11,532 nt of DNA from Clostridiales bacterium (GCA_016285815.1 JAEERN010000047.1:1-11532), one strand, 5' to 3'. Counted from the stretch's first letter, positions 1 to 6,713 are shown. Notes: generated by a model not told the origin, from the sequence alone. Translations and numbers: made by a program.

Positions 1-171
1 GAGACGGCGGCGGGCCGGCGGGAGTCGCCGCTGGAGCCGTCACAGGCCTTTGCCGCCGCGGCCGCCGCGCGGGAGATCTGCGCGGACAGCGCGGTGTACA
101 TCTCCGCGGGCAACCTGCTGGCCGGGGCCGCGGCGCGGCTCTGGACCGCGGCCTGGGGCGACGAAACGTGA
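1..171 (+). CDS. holB: C-terminal end of a probable DNA polymerase III delta' subunit (partial)
   Basis: This reading frame is open from the first base and ends at TGA 169-171, giving the last 56 residues of a protein that starts outside the window. The visible part is Ala-rich and ends in a helical stretch (residues around AVYISAGNLLAGAAARLW) that resembles the final helix of clamp-loader delta' subunits, where an N-x-x-L pattern is common. The main argument is context: in Firmicutes holB is usually followed directly by ricT/yaaT, which is the next gene here, 48 bases downstream. A small hairpin (185-190 with 194-199) lies in the gap and has no T-run, so read-through into ricT is likely. The fragment is too short for a secure family call; another AAA+ clamp-loader-like protein or an unrelated gene remains possible. 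Confidence 0.5.
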   Translation, partial: ETAAGRRESPLEPSQAFAAAAAAREICADSAVYISAGNLLAGAAARLWTAAWGDET

Positions 172-219
172 ACACAGCGCCGGACGGACGGACCGTCCGG
201 GACAGGAAAGGATATCGTT

Positions 220-1080
220 TTGACTGAAGTGATCATGGTCCGCTTCAAAGAGGGCGGAAAAGTGTACTATTTCGATCCCGCCGGGAACAAGGTCGAGGCG
301 GGACAGGCCGTGGTGGTGGAGACGGCGCGCGGCGTCGAGCTGGGCGAGGTGGCCACGGGGAACCGCATGGTGGCCGACAACGAGATCGTGTCGCCGCTGA
401 AAAAGGTGGTGCGCATCGCGTCGGCGGAGGACAAGGCCCGGGCGGCGGAGAACCGCCGCAAGGAGAAAGAGGCCCTGCGCGTCTGCCAGGAGTGCATCGC
501 CCGCCGGGGGCTGGAGATGAACCTGGTGGACGTGGAGTATGCCTTTGACGGCAGCAAGCTGCTGTTTTACTTCACGGCGGACGGGCGGGTGGACTTCCGC
601 GAGCTGGTCAAGGACCTGGCGGGGATCTTCCGCATGCGCATCGAGCTGCGCCAGATCGGCGTGCGCGACGAGGCGAAGATGCTGGGCGGGCTCAGCATCT
701 GCGGCCGGCCCTTCTGCTGTTCTTCGTTCCTGAACGAGTTCCATCCCGTCTCCATCAAGATGGCCAAGGAACAGTCCATGTCCCTGAACCCGGTGAAGAT
801 CTCCGGCACCTGCGGCCGCCTGATGTGCTGTCTGCAGTACGAACAGGCCGCCTACGAGGACCTGTACCGCCGGGTGCCGCCGGCCAACTCCATCGTGGAG
901 ACGCCGGACGGACGTGGCACCGTGACCGAGGCGCTTTTGCTGAAGGAGTGCATCCGTGTGCGGCTGGACAAGGCGCCGGAGGGCCCGGAGACGGTCTATC
1001 CCGTCGCCAGGTGCACCGTCATCAAGTCGGCGGCCAAGGGAAAATACGCGCCGGCGAAGACGGATTATCCCCAGGAATGA
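220..1080 (+). CDS. ricT: RicT/YaaT, PSP1-domain iron-sulfur protein of the RicAFT (Y-) complex
   Basis: This 286-residue protein has the PSP1 C-terminal domain typical of YaaT/RicT, including the stretch FTADGRVDFRELVKDLA and the conserved cysteines CGRPFCC (C161, C166, C167) and CGRLMCC (C198, C203, C204). In Bacillus subtilis, RicT joins RicA (YmcA) and RicF (YlbF) in a cytoplasmic complex that binds [4Fe-4S] clusters and acts with RNase Y on mRNA maturation, influencing sporulation, competence and biofilm formation. The length is close to the family norm. The start is TTG at 220, preceded by AGGAAAGGA (203-211) at good spacing; the N-terminus MTEVIMVRF then matches the usual beginning of the family. 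It follows the probable holB, the usual Firmicutes order. No intrinsic terminator follows the stop codon, so its transcripts may run into the leader/attenuator region downstream. Confidence 0.93.
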   Translation: MTEVIMVRFKEGGKVYYFDPAGNKVEAGQAVVVETARGVELGEVATGNRMVADNEIVSPLKKVVRIASAEDKARAAENRRKEKEALRVCQECIARRGLEMNLVDVEYAFDGSKLLFYFTADGRVDFRELVKDLAGIFRMRIELRQIGVRDEAKMLGGLSICGRPFCCSSFLNEFHPVSIKMAKEQSMSLNPVKISGTCGRLMCCLQYEQAAYEDLYRRVPPANSIVETPDGRGTVTEALLLKECIRVRLDKAPEGPETVYPVARCTVIKSAAKGKYAPAKTDYPQE

Positions 1081-1141
1081 GGAACTCCGGCGGCAAACCG
1101 AAAAAAAGAGAAAGAATTGCGAAAGAATTGAACCGGACCGC

Positions 1142-1170
1142 TTGACAAGGCGGAAAAAGTGTTGTATACT
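1142..1170 (+). promoter_or_regulatory. Near-consensus sigma-A promoter for the leader and ABC exporter operon
   Basis: A perfect -35 hexamer TTGACA (1142-1147) and a -10 hexamer TATACT (1165-1170, five of six consensus bases) are separated by exactly 17 bases. Transcription would start near 1177. This is the strongest promoter-like sequence I saw in the window. Nothing resembling an operator overlaps it. It therefore looks constitutive, with control exerted by the attenuator downstream. Confidence 0.85.
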
Positions 1171-1181
1171 GTCCCCAGCAT

Positions 1182-1207
1182 CGTTTTCCGGAGGTCGCCG
1201 GAAAGCG
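1182..1207 (+). promoter_or_regulatory. 5' stem-loop at the start of the leader transcript
   Basis: Bases 1182-1191 pair with 1198-1207 in a 10-bp stem (one G-U pair) around a six-base loop. The stem begins about five bases after the predicted transcription start and ends 13 bases before the leader Shine-Dalgarno. Such stems commonly protect mRNA 5' ends. One arm plus loop (1186-1194) is also complementary to 1337-1345 inside the leader ORF, so it could alternatively take part in the attenuator folding; that second role is inference. Confidence 0.6.
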
Positions 1208-1236
1208 GGAACTTTTCAGGAAAGGAGGCGCGGGAA

Positions 1237-1374
1237 ATGACCAAGCTCAGGAACCATGAGATCGTCACAGAGGCCGAGGAGTCGGTGTGTGTTCTGCGCA
1301 CGGCGGCACAGGCAGCAGGGTTGGTGTATCTTTGCGCCTCCGGGATCGCGCGCGCCCGAACAAGGGCTGCGTGA
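1237..1374 (+). CDS. 45-residue leader peptide ORF upstream of the exporter terminator
   Basis: This short ORF starts at ATG 1237, eight bases after a perfect Shine-Dalgarno AAAGGAGG (1221-1228), and stops at TGA 1372-1374. The peptide begins MTKLRNHEIVTEAEESVCVL and ends in a basic tail with three Arg codons (R39 CGC, R41 CGA, R43 AGG) just before the stop. It has no membrane segment and I recognise no family. It lies between a strong promoter and a strong terminator. The segment of the ORF coding CASGI (1331-1348) is complementary to the 5' arm of that terminator. These features fit a regulatory leader peptide whose translation decides transcription termination, as BmrB does for bmrCD in Bacillus subtilis. 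The ORF could also encode a small functional protein. An in-frame extension upstream to 1159 is unlikely, since it would start before the predicted transcription start. Confidence 0.7.
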   Translation: MTKLRNHEIVTEAEESVCVLRTAAQAAGLVYLCASGIARARTRAA

Positions 1375-1409
1375 AGACAGGTCTTCAACGGATCGTCGTC
1401 CCGGAGCGC
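1334..1409 (+). promoter_or_regulatory. Candidate antiterminator pairing of the exporter attenuator
   Basis: Bases 1338-1345 (CTCCGGGA), inside the leader ORF, are perfectly complementary to 1399-1406 (TCCCGGAG), most of the 5' arm of the terminator. A wobble pair (1346 with 1398) and, across a single bulged base at 1337, three more pairs (1334-1336 with 1407-1409) extend this to about 12 pairs. The upstream segment is an 11-of-13 copy of the terminator's own 3' arm (1334-1346 against 1415-1427), which is the expected mark of two mutually exclusive structures. A local stem between about 1351-1358 and 1365-1373 could form near the leader stop codon. Confidence 0.65.
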
Positions 1410-1434
1410 CCGCAGGGCCTCCGGGACGTTTTTT
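1397..1434 (+). terminator. Intrinsic terminator (attenuator) between the leader ORF and exporter genes
   Basis: Bases 1397-1406 pair perfectly with 1419-1428 (10 bp), and inside them GCCC 1408-1411 pairs with GGGC 1415-1418 around the loop GCA, leaving only C1407 bulged. A run of six T follows (1429-1434), and a second six-T run lies at 1438-1443. This is a textbook Rho-independent terminator, placed 23 bases after the leader stop codon and about 40 bases before the exporter start. It therefore interrupts the exporter's own transcript. It may also end transcripts coming from ricT. Confidence 0.88.
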
Positions 1435-1472
1435 ACGTTTTTTAAACCCGAGGAGAAGGAGATGAAGAGAAA

Positions 1473-3788
1473 ATGGAGACGAACCGACGGCTCTCCGCCG
1501 GGGCGGAAGCGCTGCTCTGCGCAGCGGGCGCGGACGCGGCGGAGCTGATCTGGTGGGTGAAGGGCGACATGGACCCGAACGGGGACTTTGCGGACGCCTG
1601 GGTCGCCTTCGACCGAAAGGAGATCTATCTGGTCTGGGGCAGCGAATCGCTGGTCGAGGCCCGCGAAAAACGGCTGTTTTCCCGCAAGACGCGCCCGACC
1701 GGCGCGCGGACGCCCGTGCTGCGGGCCGAAGGGTCCCGGACGTGGCCCGCGGAAGACTTTGACGAGCTGAAGTGCGAACGCTATGTGGCCACGGGACGGC
1801 TGGTGGGCGTCAAGGACGGCGAGGAGGTCTCGCTGGTCCGGTACACGCTGTCGCGGAACGCCTTTTTCGACGATTTCGCCAAGGCGTTCAACGCCGTGAA
1901 AAAGGGCGAAGAGCTGGACGCCGTCCGCAAGACCTTCCACGAGGAGCCGGTGTGTCCCACCTGCGGCATGCGCTATCCGGACCCGAAGAGGAAGGTCTGT
2001 CCGAAGTGCTCGGACAAAAAGTCCACGGTCCGGCGCCTGTTCGCCTTTTTCGGCGGCTATAAGAAACAGGTGGCGGTGGTCATCGGCGGCATCCTGATCA
2101 GCACGCTGATCGGCGTGCTGACCCCGCAGATCAGCACGGGGTATCTCTACGACAACGTTCTGAACGCGGACAACGCGGCGCCGGTCCAAAGCCTTGTGAC
2201 GGCCCTGGGGCTGGTGGTGCTGACCATCTTCGGGATCAAGCTGTTCAATCTGCTGTTCCGCATCGTGTACATGCACCTGCTGGCGGGGATCATGCCGTGG
2301 GTCGTTTACGACATCAAGCTGAAGATCTTCAAGGCCATGCAGCGGCTGGGCGTCAGCTTCTACACGGGCAAACAGACGGGCAGCCTGATGGAGCGGGTCA
2401 CCCGTGACGCGGACAACATCTATTGGTTCTTCGTGGACGGCCTGCCCTACGTCATCACCAACGGGCTGACGCTGATCGGCATTCTGGCCATCATGCTGGT
2501 CATGAGCTGGAAGCTGACGCTGGTCGTGGTGGGGGCCACGCCGCTGATCTTTGCGGTGTTCAAGGTCATGGACCGCCTGTGGCACCGGCTGCACCACCGC
2601 CGGTGGGTGCTGAACGCCAACATGAGCAACATGGTCAGCGACAACATCAACGGCGCCCGCGTCATCAAGGCCTTTTCCCGCGAGGACGAGGAGAGCGAGC
2701 GCTTCGCCGTCGCCAGCCGCAAGTACATGGGGGCGGAGGTCCGGGTGAGCAACACCGAGGGCACGGCGTACCCCCTGATCAACCTGATGATCTACGCGGT
2801 GACCACGCTGGTGCTGGGACTCGGCGGCGTCATGGTCATCCGGGAGCAGATGACCGTGGGCCAGCTGCTGACCTTTGTGGTGTACATGGACATGCTGCTG
2901 GGACCGCTGGACTTCCTGTCCTGGGTCTCCAACTGGTGGGCGCGGTGCGTGGACTCGGCCCAGCGCGTGTTCGAGGTCATCGACACCGAGCCGGACGTGA
3001 CGGAAAAGCCGGACGCGGCGGAGATCGAAGACCTGCGCGGCGAGATCGACATCCGCGAGCTGGAGTTCGAATACGAGCCGGCCCGCCCGGTGATCAAAAA
3101 GCTGGACCTGCACGTGCCCGCGGGGCACATGCTGGGCATCGTCGGCAAGACCGGCGCGGGCAAGACCACCATCGCCAGCCTCATCGCCCGGCTCTACGAC
3201 GCCAAGGCGGGCGCGGTGTATCTGGACGGCGTGGACATCCGGGACCTGAAGCTGTCCCAGATCCGGCGGAACATCGGCGTCGTCAGCCAGGACATCTTCC
3301 TGTTCATGGGCACCGTGGCGGACAACATCCGCTACGCCCGTCCGGACGCCACCATGGAAGAGGTAGTGGCCGCGGCCAAGGCCGCCAGCGCCCACGACTT
3401 CATCATGAAGCTGCCGGACGCCTATGAGACGCGCGTCGGCGCGGGCGGACAGGACCTTTCCGGCGGCGAGCGCCAGCGCGTCTCCATCGCGCGGACCATC
3501 ATCCAGAACCCCAAGGTCCTGATCCTGGACGAAGCCACCGCCGCCATGGACACGGAGACGGAGAGGAACATCCAGGAGGCGCTGACCCGGCTGCAGCGGG
3601 GCCGCACCACGCTGGCCATCGCCCACCGGCTCTCGACGCTGCGCGACTCCGACGAGCTGGCCGTCATCGACGACGGGAAAGTGGTGGAGTACGGCACGTA
3701 TCCCGAGCTGATGAAGAAAAAGGGCGAATATTTCAAGCTTTACCAGATCCAGGCCGAGGCGCTGAAGTACATCGGCGTCGGCGACTGA
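1473..3788 (+). CDS. ABC half-exporter 1 with N-terminal PH-like and zinc-ribbon-like extension
   Basis: This 771-residue fused permease-ATPase starts at ATG 1473, 11 bases after AAGGAG (1456-1461). Residues 1-157 form a cytosolic region with a beta-rich, possibly PH-like pattern (GRLVGVKDGEEVSLVRYTL then a helix). A four-cysteine motif follows (C161, C164, C176, C179), probably binding zinc. Six membrane helices follow at roughly 198-218, 240-262, 325-345, 347-365, 435-458 and 463-485. The ATPase has Walker A GKTGAGKT (558-565), Q-loop Q606, signature LSGGE (662-666), Walker B with D686 and catalytic-type E687, and switch H718; all are intact. The family (MsbA/LmrA-like type IV exporters) pumps compounds outward across the membrane. 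It probably pairs with the 738-residue half two genes downstream. Expression likely depends on read-through of the attenuator. The substrate is unknown. Confidence 0.9.
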   Translation: METNRRLSAGAEALLCAAGADAAELIWWVKGDMDPNGDFADAWVAFDRKEIYLVWGSESLVEAREKRLFSRKTRPTGARTPVLRAEGSRTWPAEDFDELKCERYVATGRLVGVKDGEEVSLVRYTLSRNAFFDDFAKAFNAVKKGEELDAVRKTFHEEPVCPTCGMRYPDPKRKVCPKCSDKKSTVRRLFAFFGGYKKQVAVVIGGILISTLIGVLTPQISTGYLYDNVLNADNAAPVQSLVTALGLVVLTIFGIKLFNLLFRIVYMHLLAGIMPWVVYDIKLKIFKAMQRLGVSFYTGKQTGSLMERVTRDADNIYWFFVDGLPYVITNGLTLIGILAIMLVMSWKLTLVVVGATPLIFAVFKVMDRLWHRLHHRRWVLNANMSNMVSDNINGARVIKAFSREDEESERFAVASRKYMGAEVRVSNTEGTAYPLINLMIYAVTTLVLGLGGVMVIREQMTVGQLLTFVVYMDMLLGPLDFLSWVSNWWARCVDSAQRVFEVIDTEPDVTEKPDAAEIEDLRGEIDIRELEFEYEPARPVIKKLDLHVPAGHMLGIVGKTGAGKTTIASLIARLYDAKAGAVYLDGVDIRDLKLSQIRRNIGVVSQDIFLFMGTVADNIRYARPDATMEEVVAAAKAASAHDFIMKLPDAYETRVGAGGQDLSGGERQRVSIARTIIQNPKVLILDEATAAMDTETERNIQEALTRLQRGRTTLAIAHRLSTLRDSDELAVIDDGKVVEYGTYPELMKKKGEYFKLYQIQAEALKYIGVGD

Positions 3789-3800
3789 AGCGAACGAGAC

Positions 3801-3818
3801 CCTTCCCCGCGGGGAGGG
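3801..3818 (+). promoter_or_regulatory. Small intergenic stem-loop before the DUF1854 gene
   Basis: Bases 3801-3807 pair with 3812-3818 (seven pairs, one G-U) around a CGCG loop, in the 45-base gap between exporter 1 and the next gene. No T-run follows, so it is not a terminator. It ends just before the ribosome binding site (AAGAAAGGA, 3819-3827) and might affect mRNA stability or the subunit ratio; that role is inference. Confidence 0.4.
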
Positions 3819-3833
3819 AAGAAAGGACGAACT

Positions 3834-4367
3834 ATGACGGAAACGCTTGCACAGGCCCCTTCCGGGGCGGAGGAAGTGCTGGATATCGGGATCCTGGATC
3901 CGGCGCAGACCGAGTTTTACCGGAACCCCAACGGGTTTCTGGCCGTCCGCATCGGAGAGAGCGACCATCGCCGCGTGAAGCTGGCGCGGATGCTGCCCTT
4001 TGCCGACCCGGACCGCTATATCAGCGTGGAGGACATGGAGGGGAAGGAGCTGGGCATCCTGCGGGATCTGGCCGAGCTGGCCCCGGAGCAGCAGAAGCTG
4101 GCCCGGGAAGAGCTGGAGGCCCGCTATTTCTGCCCCGCCGTGACGGCCATCCGCTCGATCAAGGAAAAGATGGGCTATTTCTACTTCGACGTGTCCTTCG
4201 GCACGGTCCAAAAAGTCTTCGCCGTCAAGGACATCAGCCGCTCGATCAAACAGCTGGACGACAAGGCCGTGGCCATCACGGACGTGGACGGGTCGCGGTA
4301 TCTGATCGAGGACGTCTGGGCCATCGACGGCAAGTCCCGCCGGAAGATCGAGCCCTATCTCTATTGA
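3834..4367 (+). CDS. DUF1854-family soluble protein of the ABC exporter operon
   Basis: This 177-residue protein has no signal peptide or membrane segment and should be cytosolic. Its pattern fits the DUF1854 family: an early FYRNPNGFLAVRI block, then RVKLARMLPFADPDRYISV, a DMEGKELGIL turn, PEQQKLAREELEARYFCP, and a C-terminal ITDVDGSRYLIEDVWAIDGKSRRKIE block. The family has no established biochemical function that I know. Homologues are found beside ABC half-exporters, and I recall some being noted near cyanophycin genes in other bacteria; no such gene is in this window. It starts at ATG 3834 behind AAGAAAGGA and lies between the two exporter genes, with gaps of 45 and 39 bases. That strongly suggests it is a partner of the heterodimeric transporter, perhaps a regulatory or substrate-presenting subunit. 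Confidence 0.8.
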   Translation: MTETLAQAPSGAEEVLDIGILDPAQTEFYRNPNGFLAVRIGESDHRRVKLARMLPFADPDRYISVEDMEGKELGILRDLAELAPEQQKLAREELEARYFCPAVTAIRSIKEKMGYFYFDVSFGTVQKVFAVKDISRSIKQLDDKAVAITDVDGSRYLIEDVWAIDGKSRRKIEPYLY

Positions 4368-4406
4368 GCGTTTGAACAGCGAAAAAAGAAAGAGAGGTGT
4401 TGTTTC

Positions 4407-6623
4407 GTGACACCCCCATCGGAAACGGCCAGCCGGATCGCCTTTGATCTGACGGCCGACGGAAGATTCTGCAGCGGCGAGCTGATCTTCGACGGCGGCG
4501 TGCTGTTCGTCGTGGAAGACGGCGCGACCGTGCTGGAGCGGGACGTGGCGGACTGTTCCGAGCTGAAGCAGATGACGGATATCGGCTGCGGCGCGCTGGA
4601 GCTGGCGCTGGCGGACCCCGCCGGGCCGCCGCCGGAGAACGAGGGCGACCCGCCGGCCGCCCTGCCGGACGCGGAGAACGTCCGCGTCTGCCGCTTTACC
4701 ATGGCCCACGCCGAAGAGGCGGCGGAGCTGTGCAAGGTGGTCAACTATTACATCGCCACGGGAGACCAGAACCGGATGGCCCGGCCCGAGGGCCGGCGCT
4801 GTCCCCGCTGCGGCCGGCCGCTGATGCAGGGGACGGACGTCTGTCTGTTCTGCGTCGACAAGGGCTATATCCTCAAGCGGGCGCTGCAGACGGCCAAGCC
4901 CTTCCTGGGGCGCATCGCCGTTTCGGCCCTGCTGCTGACCGTCGCCAACGTGTTCTATGCGCTGACGCCCGTGCTGTACCGGATCCTGACCGACGACTTC
5001 CTCGTCCGTCCGGAGACGGCCGCGGCGTGGTTCGGAACGCCGGTGCGCGGCGTGCTGCTGCTGGCGCTGGGCATGGTGCTGGTCCGCGGGCTGGGACAGC
5101 TGTTCTACATCACCTCGAACCGCATGGCCAACCGGGCGGGCTCGGCCTATTCCGACAGCCTGCGCGAGCGGCTGTACGCCAAGGTCCAGCTGCTGTCCCT
5201 GTCCTCGGTCTCGAAGAAGACCAGCGGCGACCTGCTGAAGCGGATCACCAACGACACGGAGGTCATCCGCACCTTCCTCTCCGACCAGGGGCGGAACCTG
5301 CTGGAACAGCTGGTCATCATGGTGTTCGTCACGGTGGTCATGGCCCTGACCAACTGGAAGCTGATGCTGATGGTGATCCTGCCCGTGCCGGTCATGGTGA
5401 TGCTGATCCAGGCGTTCTGGCGGTTCATCCACGTGCGCTACAGCAAACAGTGGCGCATCGAGTCGCGGGCCAACTCCATCCTGCACGACATCATCAAGGG
5501 GATCCGGGTGGTCAAGGTCTTCGGCAGCGAAGAGCGCGAGATCCGGAAGTTCTCCGACTGCTCCCGCCGGCTGGCGGAAATCAGCGCCTCCAACGAAAAG
5601 TTCTGGGCGCGGGTCAGCCCGGCGCTGGAGTTCTTCGTCGGCATCGGCGAGTTCTTCGTGCTCTACTTCGGCGGGCGCATGGTGCTGGCCGGGACCCTGT
5701 CTCTGGGCGAGCTGATCCAGTTCGTGCTGTTCCTGTCCTATATCTACACGCCGCTGCGCTGGCTGTCGTCCTTCCCGCGGTGGCTGGCCCGGGCCATGAC
5801 CAGCATGGTCAAGGTGGTGGAGATCCTGGACGAAAAGCCGGAGATCACCGACGCCGCCGGAGCCGAGGAAAAGACCGTCGAGGGCGGCATCGAGTTCCGG
5901 AACGTCCGCTTCGGCTACAAGTCCTACGAGCCGGTGCTGAAGAATGTCAGCGTCACCATCCGGCCCGGCGAGATGATCGGTCTGGTGGGCCCGTCGGGCG
6001 CGGGGAAGTCGACCATGATCAACCTGCTCATGCGGCTGTACGACACCAACGACGGCGCGGTGCTGATCGACGGGACGGACATCCGGAACATCGGCCAGCG
6101 CTGTCTGCACGACCAGATGGGCGCGGTGTTCCAGGAGACGTTCCTCTTCGCGGGGACGATCTACGACAACATCACCTATGCCCGGGACGACGCCACCCGC
6201 GAGGAGGTCATCGCCGCGGCCAAGGCGGCCAACGCCCACGAGTTCATCATGGCGCTTCCGGACGGCTACAATACGGTGCTGGGCGAGAACGGCCACACCC
6301 TGTCCGGCGGCGAGCGCCAGCGCCTCGCCATCGCGCGGGCCGTGCTGAAGAACCCGAAGATCCTGATCCTGGACGAGGCGACCAGCTCGCTGGACCCCAA
6401 GACCGAGGGATTGATCCAGGACGCGCTGGGCAAGCTGGTCAAGAACCGGACCACCATCGCCATCGCCCACCGGCTGGCGACCCTGCGCCACGCGGACCGG
6501 CTGGTGGTCATCGACCGGGGCTGCATCGCCGAGGTGGGCTCCCACAAGGAGCTGCTGGAAAAGCGGGGCATCTACTATCGCCTCGTCATGGCCCAGCGCC
6601 AGACGGCGAAGCTGAAAAACTAA
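4407..6623 (+). CDS. ABC half-exporter 2 with N-terminal PH-like and zinc-ribbon-like extension
   Basis: This 738-residue fused permease-ATPase starts at GTG 4407, eight bases after AGAGAGG (4391-4397). Residues 10-118 have beta-strand and terminal-helix patterning (ELIFDGGVLFVVEDG, then FTMAHAEEAAELCKVVNYYI) like a PH-type domain, interrupted by a Pro/Glu-rich loop (71-88). The cysteine motif C132, C135, C146, C149 follows. Membrane helices lie at roughly 170-192, 212-234, 298-316, 318-338, 404-425 and 433-452. The ATPase has Walker A GPSGAGKS (528-535), Q576, LSGGE (632-636), D656/E657 and H688, all intact. With half-exporter 1 it most likely forms a heterodimer. Unlike many heterodimeric exporters (for example BmrCD or TM287/288), neither half shows a degenerate catalytic site, so two homodimers remain possible. 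It is the last gene of the operon. Confidence 0.9.
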   Translation: MTPPSETASRIAFDLTADGRFCSGELIFDGGVLFVVEDGATVLERDVADCSELKQMTDIGCGALELALADPAGPPPENEGDPPAALPDAENVRVCRFTMAHAEEAAELCKVVNYYIATGDQNRMARPEGRRCPRCGRPLMQGTDVCLFCVDKGYILKRALQTAKPFLGRIAVSALLLTVANVFYALTPVLYRILTDDFLVRPETAAAWFGTPVRGVLLLALGMVLVRGLGQLFYITSNRMANRAGSAYSDSLRERLYAKVQLLSLSSVSKKTSGDLLKRITNDTEVIRTFLSDQGRNLLEQLVIMVFVTVVMALTNWKLMLMVILPVPVMVMLIQAFWRFIHVRYSKQWRIESRANSILHDIIKGIRVVKVFGSEEREIRKFSDCSRRLAEISASNEKFWARVSPALEFFVGIGEFFVLYFGGRMVLAGTLSLGELIQFVLFLSYIYTPLRWLSSFPRWLARAMTSMVKVVEILDEKPEITDAAGAEEKTVEGGIEFRNVRFGYKSYEPVLKNVSVTIRPGEMIGLVGPSGAGKSTMINLLMRLYDTNDGAVLIDGTDIRNIGQRCLHDQMGAVFQETFLFAGTIYDNITYARDDATREEVIAAAKAANAHEFIMALPDGYNTVLGENGHTLSGGERQRLAIARAVLKNPKILILDEATSSLDPKTEGLIQDALGKLVKNRTTIAIAHRLATLRHADRLVVIDRGCIAEVGSHKELLEKRGIYYRLVMAQRQTAKLKN

Positions 6624-6657
6624 AAAAAGCCGCCCGATCCCGGCCGGGGAGAGGGCG
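6622..6657 (-). terminator. Probable minus-strand terminator after the FtsX-type permease
   Basis: Read on the minus strand, bases 6657-6653 (CGCCC) pair with 6635-6631 (GGGCG), enclosing a smaller CCC/GGG stem (6646-6648 with 6639-6641), and are followed after two bases by seven T (6628-6622). The T-run overlaps the TAA stop of the converging exporter gene. It lies about 75 bases after the permease stop codon, downstream of the larger shared hairpin. Confidence 0.5.
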
Positions 6658-6665
6658 AAGACGGA

Positions 6666-6713
6666 CCGAAGGGCCGGCGCGGAGACTTCCGCACCGGCCC
6701 TTCGGCCTGTTTT
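6666..6713 (+). terminator. Large convergent-gene hairpin, terminator for the exporter operon
   Basis: Bases 6666-6677 pair perfectly with 6694-6705 (12 bp), and inside a C-A mismatch a further five pairs form (6679-6683 with 6688-6692) around the loop GACT. On the plus strand CCTGTTTT follows, a modest T-run. The hairpin lies between two operons that converge and is equally stable on the minus strand, so it probably acts in both directions. Confidence 0.8.

Noticed and set aside
1077..1145. A 22-codon basic ORF overlapping the ricT stop in ATGA fashion (MRNSGGKPKKRERIAKELNR...)
   Set aside because: The overlap could allow coupled translation, but there is no clear Shine-Dalgarno, its stop lies in the -35 element, and such a short ORF is expected by chance.
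1159..1236. Upstream in-frame extension of the leader peptide to 1159
   Set aside because: The extended start lies in the promoter spacer, upstream of the predicted transcription start, while ATG 1237 has a perfect ribosome binding site.
1237..1472. T-box riboswitch or metabolite riboswitch in the exporter leader
   Set aside because: I saw no T-box sequence (AGGGUGGNACCGCG type) or other riboswitch core, and the terminator-competing segment lies inside a well-initiated ORF, which favours translation-based control.
1065..6545. A 1826-codon open frame on the minus strand, antisense to the exporter operon
   Set aside because: Its translation is low-complexity and rich in His, Gln, Arg, Asp and Val, with no recognisable domain. 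It is the usual stop-free shadow of GC-rich genes on the other strand, all of which have intact motifs.
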